A stretch of DNA of 64,000 bases from Mycetocola lacteus (GTDB lineage: Bacteria > Actinomycetota > Actinomycetes > Actinomycetales > Microbacteriaceae), in the NCBI RefSeq assembly GCF_003667575.1, contig NZ_RCUY01000010.1:59613-123612 (forward strand), given 5' to 3'. The translations under genes were made by a program, and so were the position numbers. Position 1 is the stretch's first letter. Each line of letters starts with the position of its first letter. The notes beneath the pieces were generated by a model. The model had not been told where the DNA came from, did not search any database, and worked only from the letters and a program-made list of their open reading frames with translations. This document shows, in pieces, positions 17,017-25,655 of this stretch.

Positions 17017-18387
17017 CTACGCCTCGAGGGTGAAGTTTGCGCCCAGTGCGGTCAGCTTTTCGAAGAAGTTCTCGTATCCGCGGCTGATGATGCCCACGTT
17101 GGACACCCGGGACGCGCCCTCGGCGCTCAGTGCAGCGACCACGTGCGAGAAGCCTCCCCGCAGGTCGGGGACCGCGATGTCCGCGGCGCGCAGGGCCGAC
17201 GGACCCGAGATCACGGCGGAGTGCTGGAAGTTGCGCTGACCGAAGCGGCAGGCCTGCGAACCGAGGCATTCGCGGTGCACCTGAATGGTGGCGCCCATCT
17301 CGATCAGGGCATCGACAAAGCCGAAGCGCTGCTCGTATACGGTCTCGTGCACGATCGACACACCGGTGGCCTTGGTCAGCGCCACGACGAGCGGCTGCTG
17401 CCAGTCGGTCATGAAGCCGGGGTGCACGTCGGTCTCGATGATGACCGGGTTCAGCGGGGTGCCGGGGTGGCGGAAGCGGATGCCGTCATCCTGAATCTCG
17501 AACACGCCACCCACCTTGCGGAAGACGTTGAGGAAGGTGCCCATCTCGGCCTGCTTGGCACCGGCCACGAAAATGTCGCCCTCGGTGGCGAGCGCGGCGG
17601 CGGCCCAGCTGGCGGCCTCGTTACGGTCGAACAGTGCGCGGTGGGTGTACCCCTCCAGGCGGTCCACACCCTCGATGCGGATCACCCGGTCGGTGTCCAC
17701 GGAGATGACCGCACCCATCTTCTGCAGGATGTTGATCAGGTCCATGATCTCGGGCTCGATCGCCGCGCCACGCAGCTCGGTGGTGCCCTGGGCACGCACC
17801 GCGGTCAGCAGCACCTGCTCGGTGGCGCCCACGCTGGGGTAGGGCAGCTCAACCTTGGTGCCGCGCAGACGCTGCGGGGCCGAGAGGCGGATGCCGCTGG
17901 GCAGCTTCTCAACGATCGCACCAAACTGGCGCAGCACGTCGAGGTGGAAGTCGATCGGACGGTCACCGATACGGCAGCCACCCAGGTCGGGAATGAAGGC
18001 CTCACCCAGGCGGTGCAGCAGCGGTCCACAGAACAGGATCGGGATCCGGCTGGAACCGGCGTGCGCGTTGATCTCGGCGAAGTGAGCGGATTCGACCGCC
18101 GACGGGTCGAGGATGAGCTCGCCATCCTCGTCCCCGTCGGTGATCTTCACACCGTGGGCGCCCAGCAGTCCACGAACCACCCGAACATCGGAGATCTTCG
18201 GAACGTCGCGCAGCGTGGACGGGGTCTCCCCCAGCAGGGCCGCAACCATCGCCTTGGTGACGAGGTTCTTCGCGCCGCGCACCCGCACACTACCGTTCAG
18301 CGGGGTTCCGCCGGTGATCGTGATGGTGTCGGCGGCCATGCCAACGCTTGCGCCGGCTCGTGCGGCATCCTGAAGCAGTGAGTTCAC
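17017..18387 (-). CDS. murA: UDP-N-acetylglucosamine 1-carboxyvinyltransferase
   Basis: First committed enzyme of peptidoglycan synthesis, transferring enolpyruvate from PEP to UDP-GlcNAc. The substrate motif RVRGAKNLVTKAMVAALLGE is near residue 35 and the fosfomycin-target cysteine is in GGCRIGDRPIDFH. The GTG at 18387 gives MNSLLQDAARAGASVGMAAD, matching actinobacterial MurA starts, and 456 aa; an ATG at 18339 would be shorter. Its start is 13 bp past the leuD stop. Confidence 0.96.
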   Translation of the reverse strand: MNSLLQDAARAGASVGMAADTITITGGTPLNGSVRVRGAKNLVTKAMVAALLGETPSTLRDVPKISDVRVVRGLLGAHGVKITDGDEDGELILDPSAVESAHFAEINAHAGSSRIPILFCGPLLHRLGEAFIPDLGGCRIGDRPIDFHLDVLRQFGAIVEKLPSGIRLSAPQRLRGTKVELPYPSVGATEQVLLTAVRAQGTTELRGAAIEPEIMDLINILQKMGAVISVDTDRVIRIEGVDRLEGYTHRALFDRNEAASWAAAALATEGDIFVAGAKQAEMGTFLNVFRKVGGVFEIQDDGIRFRHPGTPLNPVIIETDVHPGFMTDWQQPLVVALTKATGVSIVHETVYEQRFGFVDALIEMGATIQVHRECLGSQACRFGQRNFQHSAVISGPSALRAADIAVPDLRGGFSHVVAALSAEGASRVSNVGIISRGYENFFEKLTALGANFTLEA

Positions 18388-18400
18388 CCGGTGTGTCCGT

Positions 18401-19021
18401 CTATTCTGTGGGCGCTCCCGAGGGAGCGGGGATCGGCAGCGTCTTCGGTCGCCAGGAGGCCCTGGTTTCCTCAAACGTCGAAATCTGAGTTTCGTTGCGC
18501 AGGGTCAGGCCGATGTCGTCCAGACCCTCACGCAGTCTCCACCTAGTGTAATCATCAACCTCGAAGGGAACGGTCAGCGCGCCGACGGTGGCCGTTTTCG
18601 CTTCCAGATCAACCGTCATGTTAATGCCCGGAGTCTCCTCCAGGATCGCCCAGATTGCCTCCAGGTCCTCCTCGCTGATAACGGCCGCCAGCAGCCCCTG
18701 CTTGCCCGAGTTTCCGCGGAAAATATCCGCGAAGCGGGGGCTCAGGACCACCTTGAAACCGAAGTCTCGCAGCGCCCACACCGCGTGCTCGCGGCTGGAT
18801 CCGGTCCCGAAGTCGGCACCCGCCACCAGGATTTCTGCGCCCAGGTAGGGCTCCTGGTTCAGCACAAACTCGGGGTCGGTACGCCAGCCCGCGAACAGGG
18901 CGTCCTCGAAGCCGGTCTTGGTGACGCGCTTGAGGTAGACGGCGGGGATGATCTGGTCGGTATCAACGTTGGAGCGCTTCAGCGGAGCGGCGATCCCGGT
19001 AACGGTTTCAAACTTATCCAT
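18401..19021 (-). CDS. leuD: 3-isopropylmalate dehydratase, small subunit
   Basis: 206 aa swivelling-domain partner of LeuC in leucine synthesis (2-isopropylmalate to 3-isopropylmalate). The [18 protein letters not shown] start and the [13 protein letters not shown] loop are diagnostic. It begins 11 bp after leuC and is followed closely by murA, so leucine and wall genes probably share a transcript. Confidence 0.97.
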   Translation of the reverse strand: MDKFETVTGIAAPLKRSNVDTDQIIPAVYLKRVTKTGFEDALFAGWRTDPEFVLNQEPYLGAEILVAGADFGTGSSREHAVWALRDFGFKVVLSPRFADIFRGNSGKQGLLAAVISEEDLEAIWAILEETPGINMTVDLEAKTATVGALTVPFEVDDYTRWRLREGLDDIGLTLRNETQISTFEETRASWRPKTLPIPAPSGAPTE

Positions 19022-19032
19022 GGGGATACTCC

Positions 19033-20469
19033 TTACTTAGCGACGGCCAGATCGGCCAGGTCGGAGGGGCTGGACAGGGTGCCGCGAATCGCGGTGGCGG
19101 CGGCCACCAGCGGGGACACCAGGTGGGTGCGGCCACCCTTACCCTGGCGGCCCTCGAAGTTACGGTTGGAGGTCGATGCACAGCGCTCGCCCGGGGCCAG
19201 CTGGTCCGGGTTCATGCCCAGGCACATCGAGCAGCCGGCGAAACGCCACTCGGCGCCGAACTCCTTGATGACCTTGTCCAGGCCCTCGGCCTCGGCCTCG
19301 ATGCGCACGCGAGCGGAGCCGGGAACCACCATGACGCGCACGCCGTCGGCCTTCTTCTGGCCCTTGATGATCGAGGCGAAGGCACGCAGGTCTTCGATCC
19401 GCGAGTTGGTGCAGGACCCCATGAACACGGCGTCCACCGGAACCTCCTTGAGCGGGGTGCCCGCGGTGAGGTCCATGTACTCCAGTGCACGCTCGGCGGC
19501 GGCGCGCTCGTTGGGGTCGGCGAAGTCGGCGGGGTTGGGAACCGGGTCGCTCAGCGAGGCACCCTGACCGGGGTTGGTTCCCCAGGTGACGAAGGGCTCC
19601 AGGGCGTCGGCGTCGAGGAACACCTCGGCGTCATACACGGCACCCTCATCGCTTGGCAGGGTCTTCCAGTAGGCCACGGCCTCGTCCCAGTCGGCGCCCT
19701 TCGGGGCGTGAACACGACCCTCCAGGTAGTCGAAGGTGGTCTGGTCGGGGGCGACCATACCGGCGCGAGCACCGGCCTCGATCGACATGTTGCAGATGGT
19801 CATGCGACCCTCCATCGACAGCGCACGAATCGCACTGCCGCGGAACTCCAGGACGTAGCCCTGACCGCCGCCGGTGCCGATCTTGGTGATGATCGCCAGC
19901 ACGATGTCCTTGGCGGTTACGCCCGGGCGCAGGGTGCCCTCAACGTTGATCGCCATAGTCTTGAAGGGCTTCAGCGGCAGCGTCTGGGTGGCCATGACGT
20001 GCTCCACCTCGCTGGTACCGATACCAAACGCCATGGCACCGAAGGCGCCGTGGGTCGAGGTGTGCGAGTCGCCACACACCACGGTGATACCGGGCATGGT
20101 CAGGCCCAGCTGCGGACCCACCACGTGCACGATTCCCTGCTCGATGTCGCCCAGCGAGTGCAGGCGCACCCCGAACTCGGCGCAGTTCTTGCGCAGGGTT
20201 TCGATCTGGGTGCGGCTGGTGAGGTCGGCGATGGGCTTGTCGATCGCCCAGGTCGGGGTGTTGTGATCCTCGGTGGCGATGGTCAGGTCGGGGCGACGCA
20301 GCTGACGCCCGGCCACGCGCAGACCATCGAAGGCCTGGGGGCTCGTGACCTCGTGCACCAGGTGCAGGTCGATATAGATCAGGTCGGGGGTGCCGTCCTC
20401 ACCCTTGGCGACGAGGTGGTCATCCCAGACCTTCTCGGCCAGGGTACGGGGTTTGGTTGAGGTGCTCAT
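19033..20469 (-). CDS. leuC: 3-isopropylmalate dehydratase, large subunit
   Basis: 478 aa aconitase-family subunit carrying a 4Fe-4S cluster. Visible signatures: [20 protein letters not shown], the cluster cysteine regions in [15 protein letters not shown] and [13 protein letters not shown], and the ATEDHNTPT substrate loop. The ATG at 20469 is preceded by a leader with a Leu-Leu-Leu peptide and a strong stem-loop, which suggests attenuation by leucine supply. Confidence 0.97.
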   Translation of the reverse strand: MSTSTKPRTLAEKVWDDHLVAKGEDGTPDLIYIDLHLVHEVTSPQAFDGLRVAGRQLRRPDLTIATEDHNTPTWAIDKPIADLTSRTQIETLRKNCAEFGVRLHSLGDIEQGIVHVVGPQLGLTMPGITVVCGDSHTSTHGAFGAMAFGIGTSEVEHVMATQTLPLKPFKTMAINVEGTLRPGVTAKDIVLAIITKIGTGGGQGYVLEFRGSAIRALSMEGRMTICNMSIEAGARAGMVAPDQTTFDYLEGRVHAPKGADWDEAVAYWKTLPSDEGAVYDAEVFLDADALEPFVTWGTNPGQGASLSDPVPNPADFADPNERAAAERALEYMDLTAGTPLKEVPVDAVFMGSCTNSRIEDLRAFASIIKGQKKADGVRVMVVPGSARVRIEAEAEGLDKVIKEFGAEWRFAGCSMCLGMNPDQLAPGERCASTSNRNFEGRQGKGGRTHLVSPLVAAATAIRGTLSSPSDLADLAVAK

Positions 20470-20527
20470 TGTGGGGTGCTTTCGCTTGGGAACTACTGTG
20501 GGGTGACCGGAGGGCGACGATGCGACT

Positions 20528-20566
20528 CCGCGACGAGGGTTCCGATTCTGCTAAACCTCGTCGCGG
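20528..20566 (-). promoter_or_regulatory. Leader stem-loop upstream of leuC
   Basis: CCGCGACGAGG (20528-20538) pairs perfectly with CCTCGTCGCGG (20556-20566), an 11-bp stem with a 17-base loop. On the minus strand its first arm overlaps the end of the leader peptide at 20551-20616, directly after three leucine codons. There is no U tract right after it, so it may be an antiterminator or translational element rather than a terminator. Confidence 0.5.
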
Positions 20567-20616
20567 CGACGAAGCAGGAGACCGGTGGTGGGAACGGTGA
20601 TCGAAGAATTAGCCAC
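20551..20616 (-). CDS. Candidate leucine leader peptide for leuCD
   Basis: A 21-codon frame from GTG 20616 (overlapping the GntR stop as GTGGCTAA) to TAG at 20551 encodes MANSSITVPTTG followed by Leu-Leu-Leu (CTC CTG CTT), Arg-Arg-Arg, DEV. Runs of codons for the pathway product directly before a strong stem-loop are the hallmark of ribosome-mediated attenuation. It ends 81 bp upstream of leuC. No convincing Shine-Dalgarno is seen, so it may be translationally coupled to the GntR gene. Confidence 0.5.
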   Translation of the reverse strand: MANSSITVPTTGLLLRRRDEV

Positions 20617-21301
20617 GGGACACCAACCGAATCGTGTCGGCGAGGATCTCCCCCGAGATGCGTCCGGCCGCATCGGCATCCCGGCGCTCGATGGCCCGGA
20701 CGATACCGTGATGGCCCTCGGTGTGCTCGGCCAGGATGTCATCGCTCAGCTCAAACTCGACCACATCGGCAAACGCGTCGGCCAGGCGCGAGGCCAGGGC
20801 GTCAAACACGTCCACCAGGACGCCGTTTTTGCTGGCGACCAGGATGGCCCGGTGGAAATCGAAGTCGATCGCGACAAACGCGGGCGAGCCGGACGCATGG
20901 GTGTCGCGCTCGCGCAGCAGGGCGTCCAGCGCCTCGACCTCGGCATCGTCGCGGTTCTCGGCGGCCAGGCGGGCGGCGTGGGTTTCCAGCGCGAAGCGGG
21001 TGTTCAGCACGTCCAACAGCGAAGCTGCGGACAGGCGGCGTTCGAGCGAGGCCAGCGGGGTGCTCGCGGCCACAAACACGCCGGAACCCTGACGACTGAC
21101 CAGCAGGCCCTCGGCAGCGAGCGCGCGTACGGCCTCGCGGATCGTGGTGCGACCCACGCGGAACGACTCGGTCAGCTCACGCTCGGTGGGCAGCTTGGTT
21201 CCGACCTCAAAGGTGCCGGCGGCCAGGGCCTCGCGCAGCTGGGTCGCGACGCCGTCGGCCAGAGACGCGCGCGGGGCGGGTTGCAGGGTGCTCGGCATCA
21301 C
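20609..21301 (-). CDS. GntR/FadR-type transcriptional regulator (FCD domain)
   Basis: 230 aa. N-terminal winged helix (residues about 12-75) with TELPTEREL-like region KLPTERELTESFRVGRTTIR and VSRQGSGVFVA wing; C-terminal all-helical FCD domain (residues 85-225) with the conserved DFDFHRAI and the HHGIVRAIERRD segment that supplies metal or effector ligands. It lies just upstream of the leu leader on the same strand, but FCD regulators usually sense carboxylates, so control of leuCD is possible yet unproven. Confidence 0.88.
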   Translation of the reverse strand: MMPSTLQPAPRASLADGVATQLREALAAGTFEVGTKLPTERELTESFRVGRTTIREAVRALAAEGLLVSRQGSGVFVAASTPLASLERRLSAASLLDVLNTRFALETHAARLAAENRDDAEVEALDALLRERDTHASGSPAFVAIDFDFHRAILVASKNGVLVDVFDALASRLADAFADVVEFELSDDILAEHTEGHHGIVRAIERRDADAAGRISGEILADTIRLVSRG

Positions 21302-21311
21302 GTCTCCTTTC

Positions 21312-21356
21312 GCCGGTTTCTCTCGGGCCGGTTTTGCTTGGGCCGGTTTCTCTCGG
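21312..21356. repeat. Three 15-bp tandem repeats in the GntR 5' leader
   Basis: GCCGGTTTCTCTCGG (21312-21326), GCCGGTTTTGCTTGG (21327-21341) and GCCGGTTTCTCTCGG (21342-21356) lie head to tail between the likely promoter and the start of the regulator gene. First and third are identical. Confidence 0.85.
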
Positions 21357-21371
21357 CCACTTCGTCAAAGT

Positions 21372-21407
21372 TGTCTGTTGACCTGTCTAATGTAACCCGA
21401 TTTGTCT
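21372..21407. promoter_or_regulatory. Possible operator region of the GntR gene
   Basis: Three TGTCT boxes (21372, 21384, 21403) occur within 36 bp upstream of the regulator's leader, an AT-richer patch in otherwise GC-rich DNA. They could be an autoregulatory site or part of the promoter. Boxes seen; role inferred. Confidence 0.3.
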
Positions 21408-21469
21408 GGGGTGTCGAGCAAGGTGAGCCTTACCCGCCCGCCGTCGGCGGCTCCCGCTAGCGTGAAACC

Positions 21470-22048
21470 ATGACCGTTCAGACCGAGACCTCCGCCCGAA
21501 CCTTCACCGGCCGCGTGTTTATCGCGGCCAGCATCGACGGCTATATTGCCCGACCCGACGGCGACATTTCCTGGCTCGAGGAGATCACGCCCGCGGCCGC
21601 GCACGACCCCGCCCACTCCAACGAGGGTGCCATCACCGACTACGACGCCTTCATGGCCTCGGTGGATTCCCTGGTGATGGGCCGCGCCACCTATGAGAAG
21701 GTCCTCACCTTCGGCTTCTGGCCTTACCCTGACCACCGCGTCATTGTGCTGAGCTCCACGCTGACCACGGATGACCCCAACGTCACCGTGGCTCGCAACC
21801 TGGACGAGGCCCTGGCACTCCTTGCCACGGCCGAATCGCGCGGCGTCTACGTGGATGGCGGCGGCGTGATCCGCTCGTTCCTAAACCGCGACCTGATCGA
21901 CGAGATCACCATCACCCGCATCCCGATCATCCTGGGCTCGGGCCTGCCCCTCTTTGGCACGGGCCTTCCCGAGGCGCGCCTGGAGCACCGCGGCACCGCA
22001 GTGGCTGAGAACGGCTTCGTCACCTCGAGCTATCGGGTGCTGAGGTAG
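21470..22048 (+). CDS. Dihydrofolate reductase-like (RibD C-terminal family) protein
   Basis: 192 aa. Begins RVFIAASIDGYIARPDGDISWL, as in the RibD C-terminal/DHFR superfamily; the NADPH-binding region VDSLVMGRATYEKVLTFG and the YVDGGGVIRSFLNRDLIDEI loop follow. Members reduce pteridine- or pyrimidine-like substrates; the true substrate of this stand-alone branch is not known. Monocistronic, divergent from the GntR gene. Confidence 0.88.
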   Translation: MTVQTETSARTFTGRVFIAASIDGYIARPDGDISWLEEITPAAAHDPAHSNEGAITDYDAFMASVDSLVMGRATYEKVLTFGFWPYPDHRVIVLSSTLTTDDPNVTVARNLDEALALLATAESRGVYVDGGGVIRSFLNRDLIDEITITRIPIILGSGLPLFGTGLPEARLEHRGTAVAENGFVTSSYRVLR

Positions 22049-22134
22049 GACATACCCCGATTCAGGCATGACTCGACCAGGCAAAGAATGAGCAGCCGAT
22101 ACTCACCGACTGGCCACGGCTAGCTTCAGAGGGG

Positions 22135-22884
22135 TTAGCGGTCCAGTTGAATAGCGACATTCGACTCAATGTGGTCAAGTGCCTTCTCTAATAGCGGGTG
22201 CGAAAGCAGAGCGGCGGTTTCGTCCCAGCGATCAAACCAGGGTTCCAGCCGTGAAGAAATAGCGCTCATGAGGTCTTTGATGTCGTCAAAGATCAGAGAC
22301 GGTGACCGGCGAACCTGGACTGACGGGCCACCTAGGCCAGGCATGGGTAACCCAAAAACTACCGGCTCACAGTGGCTGATGCGATTTCGCGCCCAGTTGA
22401 CGCGCTGCGTGAGCCTCGCTACGTGCCGACGTGGAACCTGTAGCGAATTCTTCAAACCCGGCTCCCAAACATCGCGCACATAGTGCGCACGGGTACCATC
22501 CTGTTTGCGTGTGCCCGTACCCAATAGGCTCACCCAGACGCCCAGCATGATTTGTGACACAATTTTCCCCGATGCCGCAGACGGCCCCGAATTGCGGACC
22601 GCATCTTGGAATGCACGCGCCGTATGGGCATCGAGTTGATCGTTAAGAGCGATGTACCAATGAGGACCAAAAGCGTCCGACATTCCGCGATGAATTGCTT
22701 CACGCAGGGCGACCTCGGCGATACGAACCGCCGCGTGCAGGTGGGAGGCAATATGACAGTCAAGAACATACAGCTCGATTGCCTCCCGTTCTCCCCGGGT
22801 GGCGGCACGAAAGCGGCGCAATCGCTGCGGCGCTAGGCTCCGAACGAGCGCCGCCTGCTCCTGGGGAGTGGGTTGCGGAATCAT
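22135..22884 (-). CDS. Abi-like HEPN-domain protein (candidate phage-defence factor)
   Basis: 249 aa. Residues 37-72 carry the Abi-family helix with IAEVALREAIHRGMSDAFG, and residues 166-171 (RNRISH, then CEP) form an RX4H motif, the catalytic signature of HEPN RNases. The combination matches Abi-like abortive-infection proteins. It stands alone on the minus strand, with no partner gene recognised. RNA cleavage and antiphage activity are inferred from the family. Confidence 0.72.
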   Translation of the reverse strand: MIPQPTPQEQAALVRSLAPQRLRRFRAATRGEREAIELYVLDCHIASHLHAAVRIAEVALREAIHRGMSDAFGPHWYIALNDQLDAHTARAFQDAVRNSGPSAASGKIVSQIMLGVWVSLLGTGTRKQDGTRAHYVRDVWEPGLKNSLQVPRRHVARLTQRVNWARNRISHCEPVVFGLPMPGLGGPSVQVRRSPSLIFDDIKDLMSAISSRLEPWFDRWDETAALLSHPLLEKALDHIESNVAIQLDR

Positions 22885-22939
22885 GCTTCCGAGCCTATGG
22901 TGGACATATAGTCCCCCGGCAGAGGCCGTAGTGGGTTTG

Positions 22940-22980
22940 GAAGCCGCCGTAGATCATCGATCACGGCGGCTTCACCTTTT
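22940..22980 (+). terminator. Orphan intrinsic terminator between divergent genes
   Basis: GAAGCCGCCGT (22940-22950) pairs with ACGGCGGCTTC (22963-22973), followed by ACCTTTT. The genes on either side point away from it, so no annotated transcript ends here. The remaining intergenic space 22885-23250 holds no gene I can support; it is AT-richer than its surroundings near 23190-23215 where the DUF1684 promoter should lie. Confidence 0.55.
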
Positions 22981-23250
22981 CCCACATCGAGTTCGGCGTG
23001 AATTCAATGAAATCTGCCGCGAGACACACCGCGGCTGCTGCAATAAACGCCTTCGGTTCTTTCTGGGCACGACCCCGTTCACGGACAAAGCGGACGAAGC
23101 CCCAATTTTCAGGTAGCGCCGATTCCCGCTTCGTAACATTTCTCCCCCGGATGGAATGAAATCGCCCAGATCGCGGTTATTTCGAGTCGTAACACCGACT
23201 TTTCGACATAATCTGTCATCGGTTGGGCGAGCCTCGTCCCGACCGGGAAA

Positions 23251-24003
23251 ATGGAAAAAATGACCCCCGCAGATATCTCCACCGTTGACGCCGCGGCCGC
23301 CCTCGAAGGCTGGCACCGCGCTCGCGCCGCCTACGTGACCGGCGCCCACGGCCCGCTCTCGCTGGTGTTCACCCACTGGGGACAGGCCGGGGAAGAGCCC
23401 GTAGCCGAGGATGTGGCCCGCGCCGACTGGCCCGCCCATGTCATCTTCAGCCGGCTGCAGCGCGACAACATCGACACTGGCGAGCTTGAGCACGGCTACC
23501 GCATCTGGGACACCCAGTCCCCCGCTCAGCAGGCATTCCAGGGCATCGGATCCTACGGATTCAACCCCGAGTGGATCATCGACGCCGAGTTCGAGTACGT
23601 GGACGAGTCCCGCTTCATGCCGTTTGAGCACCTGCGAGACTCCGGTGCCACCCGCGGCCTGCCCGTCTCGGGCGACATCGTGTTCACCCTGAACGGTGTC
23701 GAGCACCGCCTGGCCGCGTTCGACGCCGGAGACAAACTGCAGCTCGTCTTCGCCGACGCCACCAGCCGTACCGACACCTACGCCTCGGGCCGATTTCTGT
23801 TCATTCCGCGTCCGGATGTCTCGGCGGATCAGACCCCTGGCACCCGGTTCCCGGTCACCCTGGACTTCAACCACGCGGTGGTTCCGCCCTGTGGATTCTC
23901 CAACCAGATGAACTGTCCGCTGCCCCCGGCCAGCAACCGCTTCACCGAGGCCATCACGGCCGGCGAGAAGAAGGTCATCTGGACCGAAGGTTTCTCCCTC
24001 TAG
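23251..24003 (+). CDS. DUF1684 protein
   Basis: 250 aa. The C-terminal block is diagnostic: TYASGRFLFIPRP, LDFNHAVVPPCGFSNQMNCP, then PPASNRFTEAITAGEKK. DUF1684 proteins are cytosolic, of unknown function, and contain this conserved asparagine-proline-cysteine loop. Two in-frame ATGs (23251 and 23260) are possible. A terminator-like hairpin separates it from the ABC transporter genes, so it is probably its own unit. Confidence 0.85.
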   Translation: MEKMTPADISTVDAAAALEGWHRARAAYVTGAHGPLSLVFTHWGQAGEEPVAEDVARADWPAHVIFSRLQRDNIDTGELEHGYRIWDTQSPAQQAFQGIGSYGFNPEWIIDAEFEYVDESRFMPFEHLRDSGATRGLPVSGDIVFTLNGVEHRLAAFDAGDKLQLVFADATSRTDTYASGRFLFIPRPDVSADQTPGTRFPVTLDFNHAVVPPCGFSNQMNCPLPPASNRFTEAITAGEKKVIWTEGFSL

Positions 24004-24026
24004 CCCCACCCTGGCTCGGCCGATAA

Positions 24027-24056
24027 CTGCCGCGTCCCCCGGGCGCGGCAGCTTTC
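24027..24056 (+). terminator. Terminator of the DUF1684 gene
   Basis: CTGCCGCG (24027-24034) pairs with CGCGGCAG (24044-24051) and is followed by CTTTCT, 24 bp past the DUF1684 stop. Confidence 0.55.
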
Positions 24057-24104
24057 TGCGCCCACGATTTATCCCCTCCCCATCCTCCACAAGGAGCAAT
24101 CACC

Positions 24105-25613
24105 ATGTCATCTACCCGACGCCCCCGCCTGTTGGTGGGCCTGGCAGCCCTCGCGATCTCCGCGATTGCGCTGACCGGCTGCACCAGCAACGCCGGCTCC
24201 GGTAAGTCCGGATCCGATAAGGACCCGATCAACGTCGGTTCGATCTACGAGCCCACGAGCCTCGACCCGATCAAGGGTGGCTCCTCCGGTATCACCGAAG
24301 CCTTCACCGGCAACGTGTACGAGGGCCTGTTCCGGATCACCGACGACGCCAAGGTTGAGCCTCTGCTCGCCACCGGCTACAAGGTCTCCGAAGACGGTCT
24401 CACCTACACCTTCCCGCTGCGCGATGCGACCTTCCACTCCGGTGACCCGGTCACCGCCGAGGACGTGGTCTTCAGCCTCAACCGCATCCTGAGCCCCGAG
24501 TCGCTCGGTGCCCGCAAGAAGCAGCTCTCGGTCATCGAAAAGGTGGTTGCGACCGACCCCAAGACCGTGACCGTGACCCTGTCGAAGAAGTCCTCAAGCT
24601 TCGTGTACAACCTCGGCTACGTGTGGATCATCAACCACAAGGCCAAGGACCTCACCAGCACCGAGGATGGTTCGGGCCCCTACACTCTCGCCGACTACCG
24701 CAAGGGTTCCTCGATCTCGCTAAGCCCGTACGCCAAGTACTGGGGCGACAAGCCCAAGAACGCCGGGATCGAGTTCCACTACTACACCGACCCCACCGCG
24801 CTGAACAACGCTCTGCTGACCGGACAGGTGGATGTCATCACCGGTCTGACCAGCCCGGACGCACTGCCCCAGTTCGAGAAGTCGGGCAAGTTCAACATCA
24901 TCGAGGGCACCTCGACCACCAAGGAACTGCTCGCCTTCAACGACCGGGTTGCCCCGTTCGACAACGTGCAGGTCCGCAAGGCCATCTACTCGGCCATCGA
25001 CCGCAAGAAGCTCCTGGAGAGCATCTGGGACGGCCGCGGCCAGCTGATCGGCGCGATGGTTCCCCCGTCCGAGCCCGGCTACCTGGACCTCAAGGACAAC
25101 AACCCCTACGACGTGGACCTGGCCAAGAAGCTGCTGGCAGAGTCCGGTCACGCCGATGGTTTCTCCTTCACCCTGGACACCCCGGACTCCGGCGTGCACC
25201 CCACCGTCGCCGAATTCATCAAGGGTGAGCTGGCAAAGGTGAACATCGATGTGAAGATCAACCTGATCACCGATGACAAGTGGGCCGAGAAGGTCTACGG
25301 CGCTCACGACTTCCAGGCCACCATGCAGGACCACGTGAACGACCGCGACATCTACTTCTACCAGAACCCCGATTTCTACTGGGGTTACAACAACGCCGAC
25401 GTGCAGAAGTGGCTGGATGAGGCCGAGGCCGCCGCTACTCCCCAGGAGCAGTCCGACCTGATCGCCAAGGCCAATAAGCAGATCTCCGATGATGCGGCCA
25501 GCGTCTGGCTGTACCTCAACCCGCAGCTGCGGGTTGCCGCAAAGGACATCAAGGGTGTGCCGGTCAACGGCATGAACTCGCTGTTCTATGTGAGCAAGAT
25601 CACCCGCGGCTAG
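24105..25613 (+). CDS. ABC transporter substrate-binding lipoprotein (peptide/nickel family 5)
   Basis: 502 aa. Signal peptide with lipobox ALTGC (Cys about residue 25), then the family-5 start NVGSIYEPTSLDPIKGGSSG and the signature FPLRDATFHSGDPVTAEDVV. It captures oligopeptides or similar solutes at the membrane surface and delivers them to the two permeases encoded next. AAGGAG lies 8 bp before the ATG. First gene of a five-gene operon (24105-29188). Confidence 0.93.
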   Translation: MSSTRRPRLLVGLAALAISAIALTGCTSNAGSGKSGSDKDPINVGSIYEPTSLDPIKGGSSGITEAFTGNVYEGLFRITDDAKVEPLLATGYKVSEDGLTYTFPLRDATFHSGDPVTAEDVVFSLNRILSPESLGARKKQLSVIEKVVATDPKTVTVTLSKKSSSFVYNLGYVWIINHKAKDLTSTEDGSGPYTLADYRKGSSISLSPYAKYWGDKPKNAGIEFHYYTDPTALNNALLTGQVDVITGLTSPDALPQFEKSGKFNIIEGTSTTKELLAFNDRVAPFDNVQVRKAIYSAIDRKKLLESIWDGRGQLIGAMVPPSEPGYLDLKDNNPYDVDLAKKLLAESGHADGFSFTLDTPDSGVHPTVAEFIKGELAKVNIDVKINLITDDKWAEKVYGAHDFQATMQDHVNDRDIYFYQNPDFYWGYNNADVQKWLDEAEAAATPQEQSDLIAKANKQISDDAASVWLYLNPQLRVAAKDIKGVPVNGMNSLFYVSKITRG

Positions 25614-25655
25614 GATTTACTCATCGGATCCTATCTGCTGCGACGAACGGGACTG

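Noticed and set aside
19123..20460. 445-codon plus-strand frame opposite leuC
   Set aside because: LeuC is certain; the antisense product has no recognisable domain.
22972..24099. 375-codon minus-strand frame opposite DUF1684
   Set aside because: DUF1684 signatures on the plus strand are unmistakable; the antisense frame is a high-GC artefact.
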